From contig JADJJL010000001.1 in assembly GCA_016710265.1 (NCBI GenBank), forward strand, positions 682,001-746,000: a stretch of DNA of 64,000 nucleotides, given 5' to 3'. Below the pieces are notes generated by a model that worked only from the letters and a program-made list of their open reading frames with translations, had not been told where the DNA came from and ran no database searches. This stretch comes from Saprospiraceae bacterium (GTDB taxonomy: Bacteria; Bacteroidota; Bacteroidia; Chitinophagales; Saprospiraceae). The position numbers were made by a program, and so were the translations under genes. Below, one piece after another: positions 45,280-54,056 of this stretch. Each line of letters opens with the position of its first letter. Positions within the stretch are counted from its first letter, which is position 1.

Positions 45280-47538
45280 TTATTTTATAGGTTGTTCGAT
45301 TGGTTTTCCCAGCCCTATTTCAGTTTTTTCTTTTTTATCAATACTAGAATGTCCAACACCATACATTTCTCCAAGGATTGGAGCAATGGTCAATCCAACA
45401 AGGCAAGTCAATTTGATAAGTATATTCATCGATGGGCCTGAAGTATCTTTAAATGGATCCCCAACGGTATCCCCAATGACTGCAGCTTTATGGGGTTCAG
45501 ATCCTTTATAATAAATGACGCCATCTATTTCAACTCCCGCTTCAAATGATTTTTTTGCATTGTCCCAGGCTCCTCCGGCATTGTTTTGGAAAATAGCCCA
45601 AAGAACTCCACTTACACAAACACCAGCCATATAAGATCCTAATGCTTCAGGTCCCATAGCAAAACCAATAATGATGGGTGTGATGATGGTAATTAATCCT
45701 GGTAACATCATTTCCTTTAGAGCAGCTTTTGTAGAAATTTCTACACATTTACCGTATTCTGGTTTGCCAGTTCCTTCCAGGATTCCAGGAATTTCTCTAA
45801 ATTGTCTTCTGACTTCATTGACCATATCCATGGCCGCTTTTCCTACTGATCTCATCGCGAGTGCAGAAAATACCACAGGGATCATACCGCCAACAAAAAG
45901 GGCCGCCAAAACGTCTGCTTTGAAAATATTGATTCCATCAATTCCGGTAAAAGTAACATATGCGGCAAAAAGGCCAAGAGCTGTTAATGCAGCAGATGCG
46001 ATTGCAAATCCTTTTCCAATCGCAGCTGTGGTATTCCCTACAGAATCCAATATATCTGTTTTTGTTCTGACTTCTTTTGGTAACTCGCTCATTTCTGCAA
46101 TTCCGCCTGCATTGTCAGCGATAGGGCCAAAAGCATCAATGGCAAGTTGCATGGCTGTAGTGGCCATCATGGCAGAAGCTGCGATGGCTACTCCATAAAA
46201 TCCAGCCAAACTATATGCTCCCCAAATAGCCCCAGCAAACAACAAAACTGGACCTGCCGTACTTAACATACCAGAACTTAAACCTCCGATGATATTAGTA
46301 GCTGCACCTGTTCCAGATTTTCTCACTATATCAAGAACAGGTCCTTTACCCATTCCAGTAAATAGTTCTGTTAACCATGAAATAGCGCCACCGACAAACA
46401 AACCTATAAGGACTGCATAAAAAACATCGTTTGGACTCACATTGACCAATCCTTTACCAAAAAAGTCCATTTGCATTTGAACTGGCAACATCCAATGAAT
46501 TAAAAAGTAAGAGGCTATCGCTGTCATCAAAATGGAGCTCCAATTTCCTAAATTTAAAGCAGCTTGTACTTCATTTTCTTTGGCTTGTTCATTCTTGATA
46601 TTTACAAAGAATGAGCCCGCAATGGAAAATAGGATGCCGACACCTGCCAAAAGTACAGGTAATAAGATTGGACCAATTCCTCCAAAATGATCAGTAGCGC
46701 TGATATCACCACCCATATCACGGATGACATAATTCCCAAGCACCATCGAAGCTAAAACTGTGGCCACATAGGAGCCAAATAAATCGGCACCCATTCCAGC
46801 TACATCTCCTACATTATCACCTACGTTGTCCGCTATGGTAGCAGGATTTCGTGGATCATCTTCCGGGATTCCAGCTTCAATTTTACCCACCAAGTCAGCT
46901 CCCACATCAGCAGCTTTTGTATAAATGCCTCCTCCCACTCTTGCAAACAATGCAATGGATTCAGCACCTAATGAAAAACCAGCAAGAACTTCTAATATTA
47001 TACTCATTGCTTCAACAGGACTTCTGCTGATTCCCTTTATTGTGGTTGCAGCCCAGACCCCATCCATATAATACATAAAAAACATAGCGAATAAACCGCT
47101 CAGTCCTAAAACAGCCAATCCAGCAACTCCAAGTCCCATCACAGTTCCACCTTTAAAGGAAACTTCTAAAGCTTTTCTAAGACTAGTTCTTGCTGCCTGG
47201 GTCGTTCTTACATTTGCTTTGGTAGCAATTTTCATTCCGATAAAACCGGCACTGACTGAAAAAACGGCTCCCAATACAAAGGCCACTACTATAAACCAAT
47301 GAGTAGTATCCACGACATTGCTTAAGACGCCTAACATTGATCCGGCAATCATGACAAAAATAGCCAAGACCCGATATTCTGCTTTTAAAAAAGCCATCGC
47401 ACCTTCTGCTATATAGTCTGAAATCTGTTTCATTTTGCTGTCACCAGCATCTTGCTTTGAAACCCACTTATATAGGAAGGCCATATATATAAGTCCAACA
47501 ATACCAAAAATAGGGATTAAATAAATTAAATTTTGCAT
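45280..47538 (-). CDS. hppA: Membrane-bound ion-pumping pyrophosphatase
   Basis: This inner-membrane pump couples pyrophosphate hydrolysis to H+ or Na+ export. The 752-aa protein has about 16 membrane segments. Substrate-binding motifs include [46 protein letters not shown] and DNAKKSFE. The [10 protein letters not shown] motif carries Ala where K+-independent enzymes have Lys, so the K+-dependent subfamily is expected. H+ versus Na+ specificity cannot be settled by eye. A TTG at 47562 opens the frame, but it lies within the TATCTTTG promoter; ATG 47538 is the likely start. Confidence 0.96.
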   Translation of the reverse strand: MQNLIYLIPIFGIVGLIYMAFLYKWVSKQDAGDSKMKQISDYIAEGAMAFLKAEYRVLAIFVMIAGSMLGVLSNVVDTTHWFIVVAFVLGAVFSVSAGFIGMKIATKANVRTTQAARTSLRKALEVSFKGGTVMGLGVAGLAVLGLSGLFAMFFMYYMDGVWAATTIKGISRSPVEAMSIILEVLAGFSLGAESIALFARVGGGIYTKAADVGADLVGKIEAGIPEDDPRNPATIADNVGDNVGDVAGMGADLFGSYVATVLASMVLGNYVIRDMGGDISATDHFGGIGPILLPVLLAGVGILFSIAGSFFVNIKNEQAKENEVQAALNLGNWSSILMTAIASYFLIHWMLPVQMQMDFFGKGLVNVSPNDVFYAVLIGLFVGGAISWLTELFTGMGKGPVLDIVRKSGTGAATNIIGGLSSGMLSTAGPVLLFAGAIWGAYSLAGFYGVAIAASAMMATTAMQLAIDAFGPIADNAGGIAEMSELPKEVRTKTDILDSVGNTTAAIGKGFAIASAALTALGLFAAYVTFTGIDGINIFKADVLAALFVGGMIPVVFSALAMRSVGKAAMDMVNEVRRQFREIPGILEGTGKPEYGKCVEISTKAALKEMMLPGLITIITPIIIGFAMGPEALGSYMAGVCVSGVLWAIFQNNAGGAWDNAKKSFEAGVEIDGVIYYKGSEPHKAAVIGDTVGDPFKDTSGPSMNILIKLTCLVGLTIAPILGEMYGVGHSSIDKKEKTEIGLGKPIEQPIK

Positions 47539-47559
47539 GAATCTTCGTTTTTCGAGCGG

Positions 47560-47567
47560 CAAAGATA
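47560..47567 (-). promoter_or_regulatory. -7 promoter element (TATCTTTG) of hppA
   Basis: A perfect minus-strand match 21 nt before ATG 47538. It fixes the start choice for hppA. Confidence 0.75.
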
Positions 47568-48156
47568 AAGCAATTATTCAGAAATGAAACCCCTTAATCT
47601 AGCTGGCTATAAGCAAAATTCATTCAATTTCAATAGATTTCAACAAGACAAAATACCATTAAAGCTTCCTTTAAATATTAAGGCTTTTGAGAATCTGCGC
47701 GATTGGATTCTGAGTGTATCCGGATGCCGATTTTCAGTTAACCATACTTTAACAAGATATCCAATAGCCATTAAACTTGGCAAAAATAAGCATCCAATAA
47801 ATCCTTTTAAAACGATCGTATTGACATGCTATAAATATTGAAATAGCCCAAAATCAGATATAAAAACTCAATTGATACTCCATAAACTCCAAATTCGATG
47901 AAGGTTAAATTACCAAAATACAAACACATTATAATATTTCATAATGTAATAAAAAAACAATATCATACTCTTATGAAAATCTTAAGCTCTGTTAACGGAA
48001 ATCAAAATAATACCTTTTTGTCTAAAAAATTAAACCTTTGGTCGGTTTTTCTTGTCTTAGATACAAAATAAATACAAACTTTGCAACGTTTTTACGATAG
48101 ATTAATCTTTAAACTAGCAAATAAATTGATAAATACAAAATAAAATTTGGTAACTT
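47568..48156. other. Long intergenic region, about 590 bp, AT-rich
   Basis: The region lies between divergent hppA and the small regulatory-domain protein gene. A plus-strand frame of 85 codons (47584-47841) has no recognisable features and unusual composition, and was not called. Two near matches to the -7 element (AACCTTTG at 48033-48040 and AAACTTTG at 48078-48085, each lacking the first T) lie before the next gene. A weak hairpin ACATTAT/ATAATGT spans 47926-47947. No RNA gene was recognised. Confidence 0.4.
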
Positions 48157-48513
48157 ATGAAGAAATTAATGATATTTATGGGACTTTTGATGATGAGCGT
48201 CTTTGTCAATGCCCAGTTGAACGATGGTTCTAAACCTGAAATTTTTAAAGGAGTCGTGTACGATTTAAAAACTTCTCAGCCTCTGAATGGTGCAGAAATT
48301 AAAATCCAGACTTTGGTAGGTGAAATGATCACTCTATCCGACGATTTAGGGTACTTTTTGTTGACCGGAGTAGCTAAAACTCCTTTCAATATCACCATTT
48401 CTATGACTGGATATGAAGATAAGATTCTTCATCAAGTCAATAAGGTGGAGGATGTGGAATATTATATCGGTTTAGAACCCAAAGGAGTAAAACACCTGAG
48501 TACAGGCTATTAA
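48157..48513 (+). CDS. Small exported protein with carboxypeptidase-like regulatory domain
   Basis: This is a 118-aa stand-alone domain protein. Residues 1-19 are a signal peptide (MIFMGLLMMSVFVNAQ). Residues about 28-110 form one CarboxypepD_reg-like beta sandwich (FKGVVYDLKTSQPLNGAEI, SDDLGYFLLTGV, ITISMTGYEDK). Such domains usually sit before TonB receptors; here it is alone, so it may be a periplasmic or surface-bound binding domain. A strong terminator follows directly, so it forms a single-gene unit. Confidence 0.82.
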   Translation: MKKLMIFMGLLMMSVFVNAQLNDGSKPEIFKGVVYDLKTSQPLNGAEIKIQTLVGEMITLSDDLGYFLLTGVAKTPFNITISMTGYEDKILHQVNKVEDVEYYIGLEPKGVKHLSTGY

Positions 48514-48535
48514 TAGAATTTTGTGGTTAGAATGA

Positions 48536-48570
48536 AAAAATACCCGCTGCCTTTTGGCTCGGGTATTTTT
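48536..48570 (+). terminator. Rho-independent terminator
   Basis: AAAAATACCCG pairs perfectly with CGGGTATTTTT around a 13-nt loop, with a further A and T-run. It follows the small exported protein gene by 23 nt and insulates the paa operon. Confidence 0.88.
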
Positions 48571-48836
48571 ATTTAAAAGTGAATGAAGATTTGAAATCTT
48601 TACACTTTATCACAATACAGCTAACTTTTTAAGGCATTAATTTACTTTATGCTTTTAATTTGATCATTCACCAGTCAGTGTGATACAAATCAGTGGAAAG
48701 CATGACCAAAGTGTATAGTATTCATGCTCTGGATTTTACATCAATAAATAAAATACTTTTAATCATTGGCTCTTCTAGAATTCATAAAATATGGCTTTGG
48801 TGTTTAATCCTTAAAATCATTTAATGAGATATATTC

Positions 48837-48844
48837 TATATTTG
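48837..48844 (+). promoter_or_regulatory. -7 promoter element (TATATTTG) of the paa operon
   Basis: A TAnnTTTG match 20 nt before the paaE ATG. It is the only such match near the operon start. Confidence 0.65.
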
Positions 48845-48863
48845 CCAGCCCAAGTAAAATTGT

Positions 48864-49919
48864 ATGCAACACAGCTATCCTATCAAAGTGAAAGAGGTTC
48901 GTCAAGAAACACAAGATTGTGTTTCTATTGCCTTTGATATACCTGCAGAGCTTAAAGAATTGTTTGATTATAAACCTGGGCAATATATAAATCTGATCAA
49001 AACTTTAGATGGCCAGGAACTTCATCGATCTTATTCTCTTTGTTCAAGTCCAGATGAATCTGAATGGAGAGTTGCGATCAAACTTTTAAATGGTGGCATT
49101 TTTTCTACTTGGGCCAATAAAGTTCTTAAATCTGGAGAAATACTGGATCTAATGCCTCCTAATGGTAAATTCACTACAGATATTTCACCATCGAAGTCCT
49201 ATCTTTTTATTGCTGTGGGATCTGGGATTACACCTTGCATTTCACTCATAAAATCAATTCTACTTGAGTCAGATTCCCGTATAATTTTAATTTATGGAAG
49301 TAAATCCATTGACCAAATTATTTTTTTAGAAGAATTGCTTGGGCTCAAAAATAAATACATGGAGAGACTTGCGCTATACTTTGTACTTAGCCGGGAAAGT
49401 ATGGAAGAAGAGTTATTCTATGGAAGAATTAGCGCAGAAAAAATTACGGCATTTAACGGTAAAATATTTGATCCTAAATTGTTGGATGAAGTTTTTATTT
49501 GTGGTCCAGAGGAAATGATTTTTCAAACAAAAGATGCATTGGTCTCTACCGGTGTTCCGGAAACCATAATTAAATTTGAATTATTCGGTACGCACGGTCT
49601 GCCAATTCCTAAAACAGAAGTCATAGAAGGAGTGGGTGAGAAAGTGAAAGTGCAACTGAAAGCAGATGGCAGAACCATTCAATTTGACATGTCTAAAGGC
49701 ATGGACAATATTCTGGATGCAGCGCTGAAAAATAATGCCAGATTACCTTATGCCTGCAAAGGAGGAGTCTGTTGCACTTGTAAAGCCAAACTTATCAAAG
49801 GGGAAGTAGTATTATTAAGAAACTATGGTTTAGAACCCGAAGAAATTGATGCTGGTTATATTCTTACCTGTCAGGCCATCCCAAAAACCGATACGATTCA
49901 GGTAGATTTTGATCAATAA
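48864..49919 (+). CDS. paaE: Phenylacetyl-CoA epoxidase reductase subunit PaaE
   Basis: PaaE passes electrons from NADPH through FAD and a 2Fe-2S cluster to the PaaABC epoxidase. The 351-aa protein has an FAD-binding barrel (YKPGQYINL and HRSYSLCSSP, about residues 33-60), a nucleotide-binding domain (FIAVGSGITPCISLI, FICGPEEMIF) and a C-terminal plant-type ferredoxin domain with cysteines in CKGGVCCTC and the last in ILTCQ. It is the first gene of the operon, unlike E. coli where it follows paaD. Confidence 0.95.
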   Translation: MQHSYPIKVKEVRQETQDCVSIAFDIPAELKELFDYKPGQYINLIKTLDGQELHRSYSLCSSPDESEWRVAIKLLNGGIFSTWANKVLKSGEILDLMPPNGKFTTDISPSKSYLFIAVGSGITPCISLIKSILLESDSRIILIYGSKSIDQIIFLEELLGLKNKYMERLALYFVLSRESMEEELFYGRISAEKITAFNGKIFDPKLLDEVFICGPEEMIFQTKDALVSTGVPETIIKFELFGTHGLPIPKTEVIEGVGEKVKVQLKADGRTIQFDMSKGMDNILDAALKNNARLPYACKGGVCCTCKAKLIKGEVVLLRNYGLEPEEIDAGYILTCQAIPKTDTIQVDFDQ

Positions 49920-49955
49920 GCCGCAAATTTTGTTTAATCATTAGAAAATTACAAA

Positions 49956-50891
49956 ATGACAACTGAAGAATTGGAAAAAAAATTTCAAGAAAGAATTGAT
50001 GCTGAAGAAAAAATTGAAGCCAAAGATTGGATGCCTGCAGATTATAGAAAAACACTCATCCGACAAATATCTCAACATGCTCATTCTGAAGTAGTGGGTA
50101 TGTTGCCCGAGGGAAACTGGGTCACCAGAGCTCCAAATCTTAAGAGAAAAGCAATTCTTTTGGCAAAAATTCAGGATGAAGCTGGACATGGTCTTTATTT
50201 GTACAGTGCAGCTGAAACATTGGGTGTGGAAAGAACAGATTTAATAGACGATTTGAATTCCGGTAAAGCAAAATATTCCAGTATATTCAATTATCCTGCT
50301 TTGACCTGGGCGGATATGGGAGCTGTGGGTTGGTTGGTAGATGGTGCTGCTATTATGAATCAGGTTGCTCTTTGTAGAACTTCTTACGGTCCTTATGCCC
50401 GGGCGATGGTTAGAATTTGTAAAGAAGAGAGTTTTCATCAACGACAAGGTTATGATATCCTTCTAACCTTAAGCAAAGGTAACGATGCTCAAAAAAGAAT
50501 GTGTCAAGACGCCATCAATCGTTGGTGGTGGCCGTCTCTAATGATGTTTGGTCCACCGGATGCCAATTCGCCGCATTCAGCCCAATCTCTTAAATGGAAA
50601 ATAAAAAGGGTGAGCAATGATGAGCTCCGCCAAAGATTTGTAGATATGACCATTCCACAATGTAATATTCTAGGCATGACACTTCCCGATCCAAAATTGG
50701 TTTGGAATCAAGATCGAGGACACCATGATTTTGGTGAAATTGACTGGGTAGAATTTAACAATGTTCTTAAAGGAAACGGACCTTGTAATAAAGAAAGGTT
50801 GGAAGCCAGACTCAATGCGCATAACGAGGGAGCTTGGGTCAGAGAAGCAGCAATGGTGCATGCTGAAAAAAGAGCACGAAAAATCGCTTAA
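49956..50891 (+). CDS. paaA: Phenylacetyl-CoA epoxidase catalytic subunit PaaA
   Basis: PaaA holds the di-iron centre that epoxidises the aromatic ring of phenylacetyl-CoA. The 311-aa ferritin-like protein shows both iron-ligand pairs, [11 protein letters not shown] (about residues 71-81) and [11 protein letters not shown] (about 155-165). The length matches E. coli PaaA. It works with PaaC as a catalytic core, with PaaB bridging, and receives electrons from PaaE. It lies 36 nt after paaE and 13 nt before paaB. Confidence 0.97.
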   Translation: MTTEELEKKFQERIDAEEKIEAKDWMPADYRKTLIRQISQHAHSEVVGMLPEGNWVTRAPNLKRKAILLAKIQDEAGHGLYLYSAAETLGVERTDLIDDLNSGKAKYSSIFNYPALTWADMGAVGWLVDGAAIMNQVALCRTSYGPYARAMVRICKEESFHQRQGYDILLTLSKGNDAQKRMCQDAINRWWWPSLMMFGPPDANSPHSAQSLKWKIKRVSNDELRQRFVDMTIPQCNILGMTLPDPKLVWNQDRGHHDFGEIDWVEFNNVLKGNGPCNKERLEARLNAHNEGAWVREAAMVHAEKRARKIA

Positions 50892-50904
50892 TTTAAGTTG
50901 AAGT

Positions 50905-51186
50905 ATGAAAAATTGGCCACTTTTTGAAATATTTATACGCAGTAAAAACGGTCTAGATCATAGACACGTAGGCAGTCTACACGCCACAGATGCTAAAATG
51001 GCTATAGAAAATGCACGAGATGTATACACCAGAAGAATGGAAGGGGTGAGCATATGGGTCGTAGAATCTAAATTAATTACTGCTTCAGATCCTGGAGAAG
51101 CAGAAGCTTTGTTTGAGCCAGCAGAAGATAAAATTTATCGTCATCCTACTTTTTATGATCTACCGGATGAATTAAAACACATGTAA
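50905..51186 (+). CDS. paaB: Phenylacetyl-CoA epoxidase subunit PaaB
   Basis: PaaB is the small bridging subunit of the epoxidase complex. The 93-aa protein shows the family start WPLFEIFIRSKNGLDHRHVG, the central ENARDVYTRRMEGVSIWVV block and DIPHPTFYDLP-like ending (YRHPTFYDLPDELK). The length is usual. It is 3 nt upstream of paaC. Confidence 0.96.
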   Translation: MKNWPLFEIFIRSKNGLDHRHVGSLHATDAKMAIENARDVYTRRMEGVSIWVVESKLITASDPGEAEALFEPAEDKIYRHPTFYDLPDELKHM

Positions 51187-51189
51187 TCT

Positions 51190-51948
51190 ATGAGCTCTGC
51201 CAATCCTCTTTTAGATTTTGTATTGATCCATGCGGATAATTCTTTGATCTTGTCTCAAAGATTAAGTGAGTGGTGTGGTCATGGTCCAGTCCTAGAACAA
51301 GATATGGCATTGACCAATATTGCATTGGACCATATCGGTCGTGCAAGATTGCTTTATCAATATGCAGCAGAATTAGATGGCACTGGGAAAACCGAAGATG
51401 ATTTTGCTTTCGTACGAGATGAATTGGATTATAAAAATGTTTTGTTGGCAGAATACCCAAATGTTGATTTTGCTTACACCATCCTGCGACAATTCTTTAT
51501 GGATTCATTCTATATTGATTTCTTAGATAAAATGGTTTTGTCGACTGATACAAGACTTTCACAAATCGCCAATAAATCTCTTAAAGAAACTCAGTACCAT
51601 TATAAATGGAGCAAAGACTGGGTCATACGTTTAGGAGATGGAACTGAAGTTAGCCACCAAAAAATCCAAACTGCCTTAAACCGTTTGTGGGAATATCACG
51701 GAGAATTGGTAGTGCCTTCGGATGCAGAAAAAATAATGATCGCGCAAAAAATTGCACCGGATTTTGAAGAAATAAAAGCATTGAGAACCCAAAGAATTTT
51801 AGAGACTTTTGCTGAAGCCAATTTAACAACACCCAGCAATCCATGGCAACAATCCGGTGGGAAAAAAGGCTATCATTCAGAACATTTTGGATTTCTATTG
51901 ACTGAAATGCAATTTATGCAGCGTGCATACCCAGGTTTAGACTGGTAA
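51190..51948 (+). CDS. paaC: Phenylacetyl-CoA epoxidase structural subunit PaaC
   Basis: PaaC is the ferritin-like partner of PaaA, needed for complex structure and substrate binding. The 252-aa protein starts with DNSLILSQRLSEWCGHGPVLEQ split over family blocks and continues with ALTNIALDHIGRARLLYQYA and LKETQYHYKWSKDWVIRLGD. The C-terminal GFLLTEMQFMQRAYPG is typical. Gap to paaB is 3 nt. Confidence 0.96.
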   Translation: MSSANPLLDFVLIHADNSLILSQRLSEWCGHGPVLEQDMALTNIALDHIGRARLLYQYAAELDGTGKTEDDFAFVRDELDYKNVLLAEYPNVDFAYTILRQFFMDSFYIDFLDKMVLSTDTRLSQIANKSLKETQYHYKWSKDWVIRLGDGTEVSHQKIQTALNRLWEYHGELVVPSDAEKIMIAQKIAPDFEEIKALRTQRILETFAEANLTTPSNPWQQSGGKKGYHSEHFGFLLTEMQFMQRAYPGLDW

Positions 51949-51968
51949 TTTACATTTTGAATAAAATA

Positions 51969-52472
51969 ATGACAGAAACAAAAATCAATACTTCAAGAAC
52001 AGAAAACGCAAAAAAAATTCTTCATGAAGTGTATGATCCTGAGATACCGGTTTTGTCCGTTTTGGATCTCGGAGTCATTAGATCAATACGAGAAGTTGGA
52101 GAAATTTTAGAGGTAGATATCACACCAACCTACAGTGCATGTCCGGCAATGAAAGTAATTGAAATGTCTGTGCAAGCGGCTTTGGATCAAGCAGGTTTGG
52201 GGCCTGTCAAAATAAATACAGTTTTAGATCCTGTATGGACTACAGATTGGATGAGTGCTGAAGGAAAAGTAAAACTTTTAGAATATGGCATTGCTCCTCC
52301 ACAGCTTTCCGCAAGAATTAAAAATTTAAGCCTCGGAAATACTACCATTAGCTGTCCACAATGTGCATCCACCAACACAGTTTGCATAAGTGAATTTGGA
52401 TCTACTGCTTGTAAAGCTTTATATAAATGCAAAGATTGTCTCGAACCTTTTGACTATTTCAAATGTCATTGA
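51969..52472 (+). CDS. paaD: PaaD-like Fe-S assembly protein of the phenylacetate epoxidase
   Basis: PaaD is a DUF59/MIP18-type maturation factor needed for epoxidase activity. The 167-aa protein has the N-terminal MIP18 domain (YDPEIPVLSVLDLGVIRSI, TYSACPAMKVIE) and a C-terminal cysteine-rich domain with CPQC and CKDC pairs around ISEFGSTACKALYKC. The TTG at 51957 adds four residues; ATG 51969 is preferred. paaH follows after 4 nt. Confidence 0.93.
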   Translation: MTETKINTSRTENAKKILHEVYDPEIPVLSVLDLGVIRSIREVGEILEVDITPTYSACPAMKVIEMSVQAALDQAGLGPVKINTVLDPVWTTDWMSAEGKVKLLEYGIAPPQLSARIKNLSLGNTTISCPQCASTNTVCISEFGSTACKALYKCKDCLEPFDYFKCH

Positions 52473-52476
52473 TCAA

Positions 52477-53634
52477 ATGATTAAAATTGCAGTAATTGGA
52501 CTTGGCACCATGGGACGTGGGATTGCTCAAGTAGCCGCGATGAATGGATGCGAAGTATTGGTCTATGACAGTATGGATCAAATGATTGAAAAATCAAAAA
52601 TTGAACTAGAAAAAAATCTTCAGCTTCTCGTCGATAAATCAAAAATAAAACCTGAACAAGTTCAAACTATACTTTCTAAGTATCATTGGTGTAATCAACT
52701 CAAGCAAATTTTTCAAGCTGATTTGGTGATCGAAGCGATTCGTGAAGATTTGGACATTAAAAAAGAATTGTTTGCACAAATTAGTCAGATCGTTTCTGAC
52801 CAATGTATCATTGCATCCAATACATCTTCCATTTCTATAACTTCCTTGGCTTCTGCTGTGATCCGTCCAGAGAGATTCATAGGAATTCATTTTTTTAATC
52901 CTGCACCCATTATGCCATTGGTGGAAATAATTCCTGCATTACAAACCAGTCACAATACTCTCCAACAAGCTGTATCCATTATCAAAGATTTAAACAAGTT
53001 ACCAATTGTAGTTAAGGATACTCCCGGATTTATAGTCAATAGAATTGCTAGACCATTTTATGGAGAAGCACTAAGAATCCTTGAAGAAGGTTTGGCGGAT
53101 ATTGCCACAATTGATTGGGCCATGACAAATATAGGCGGATTTAAAATGGGACCATTTACCTTAATGGATTTTATTGGTCATGATGTCAATTACCAAGTGA
53201 CAGAAACGGTCTTTAATGCTTTCTATTATGATCCAAGATACAAACCATCTTTTACCCAAAAAAGACTAGTGGAGGCTGGTTTTTTGGGACGTAAATCCAA
53301 AAAAGGTTTTTATGACTACGGTGATGGAGTCATTGCACCAAAACCCAATATGGATGAAACTGTAGGTCAACAGATCTTTGAAAGAATTTTGGTGATGTTG
53401 ATCAATGAGGCAGCAGAAGCTGTTTCATTACAAATTGCTTCAAAAGAAGATATTGAAATTGCGATGAACAAAGCGGTCAATTATCCTAAGGGTCTTTTGC
53501 AATGGGCTGATGAGATAGGTATCTCAGTATGTGTAAATAAAATGGATGAATTATACCATCATTACAGAGAAGATAGATACAGGTGCTGCCCATTGCTCAG
53601 AAGAATGGCCGATACAAATCAAAAATTTTTCTAA
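52477..53634 (+). CDS. paaH: 3-hydroxyacyl-CoA dehydrogenase PaaH
   Basis: PaaH oxidises 3-hydroxyadipyl-CoA to 3-oxoadipyl-CoA with NAD+. The 385-aa protein begins with the Rossmann motif AVIGLGTMGRGIAQVAA, includes the catalytic region SNTSSISITSLAS and GIHFFNPAPIMPLVE, and carries two C-terminal 3HCDH helical domains (KDTPGFIVNRIARPF and the later LINEAAEAVSLQIAS). A frame extension back to 52390 overlaps paaD and lacks homology, so ATG 52477 is the start. The stop codon overlaps the paaI start (TAATG). Confidence 0.94.
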   Translation: MIKIAVIGLGTMGRGIAQVAAMNGCEVLVYDSMDQMIEKSKIELEKNLQLLVDKSKIKPEQVQTILSKYHWCNQLKQIFQADLVIEAIREDLDIKKELFAQISQIVSDQCIIASNTSSISITSLASAVIRPERFIGIHFFNPAPIMPLVEIIPALQTSHNTLQQAVSIIKDLNKLPIVVKDTPGFIVNRIARPFYGEALRILEEGLADIATIDWAMTNIGGFKMGPFTLMDFIGHDVNYQVTETVFNAFYYDPRYKPSFTQKRLVEAGFLGRKSKKGFYDYGDGVIAPKPNMDETVGQQIFERILVMLINEAAEAVSLQIASKEDIEIAMNKAVNYPKGLLQWADEIGISVCVNKMDELYHHYREDRYRCCPLLRRMADTNQKFF

Positions 53635-54056
53635 TGCAAAATAATCAAATACCAGAGCAGGTATTAGAGAGAATGTACCGTCAAGACGGATTTAGTCAAT
53701 GGTTGGGAATAGAAAAAATCGAAATTTCTGAAGGTCATTGTGTTTTGAAAATGACCGTGAGGCCTGAAATGTTAAATGGTTTTGATGTGGCCCACGGCGG
53801 AATTACGTATTCACTTGCCGATAGTGCTTTTGCCTTTGCATGCAATAGTTACAATAAACTCAGTGTATCCATAGAAACTTCGATCTCTCACAATAAATCA
53901 GTGAAAACTGGTGATGTATTGACTGCATTTGCAGATGTAATTACACAGTCCAATAAAATTGGAACTTACCAAGTGATTATAAAAAATCAATCAGATGAAA
54001 TTGTGGCGGTGTTTAAAGGTAGCTGTTACAGAACTGATAAAATAGTCGTAGAATGA
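53634..54056 (+). CDS. paaI: Hydroxyphenylacetyl-CoA thioesterase PaaI
   Basis: PaaI is a hotdog-fold thioesterase thought to release CoA from dead-end ring-hydroxylated intermediates. The 140-aa protein has the family segment MLNGFDVAHGGITYSLADSAFAFACNSY, whose HGG and Asp residues belong to the active site. ATG 53634 overlaps the paaH stop codon by one base. The 3' end overlaps paaJ (ATGA). Confidence 0.93.
   Translation: MQNNQIPEQVLERMYRQDGFSQWLGIEKIEISEGHCVLKMTVRPEMLNGFDVAHGGITYSLADSAFAFACNSYNKLSVSIETSISHNKSVKTGDVLTAFADVITQSNKIGTYQVIIKNQSDEIVAVFKGSCYRTDKIVVE

Larger units (their letters stand above)
48514..48863. other. Intergenic region of 350 bp with terminator and paa promoter
   Basis: It holds the terminator at 48536-48570, a stretch of about 260 bp without frame or hairpin that I could support, and the TATATTTG element before paaE. 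Any binding site for a phenylacetyl-CoA-responsive regulator would be expected here; none was recognised. Confidence 0.45.

Noticed and set aside
45128..45511. 127-codon plus-strand frame across the hppA terminator
   Set aside because: It spans a terminator hairpin and the hppA 3' end and has no recognisable protein features.
45671..46198. 175-codon plus-strand frame opposite hppA
   Set aside because: Antisense to a highly conserved pump; the long frame follows from codon bias of the hppA strand.
47584..47841. 85-codon plus-strand frame in the hppA upstream region
   Set aside because: No signal peptide, domain or family resemblance; composition looks like translated AT-rich spacer; it starts just beyond the hppA promoter without a promoter of its own on the plus strand.
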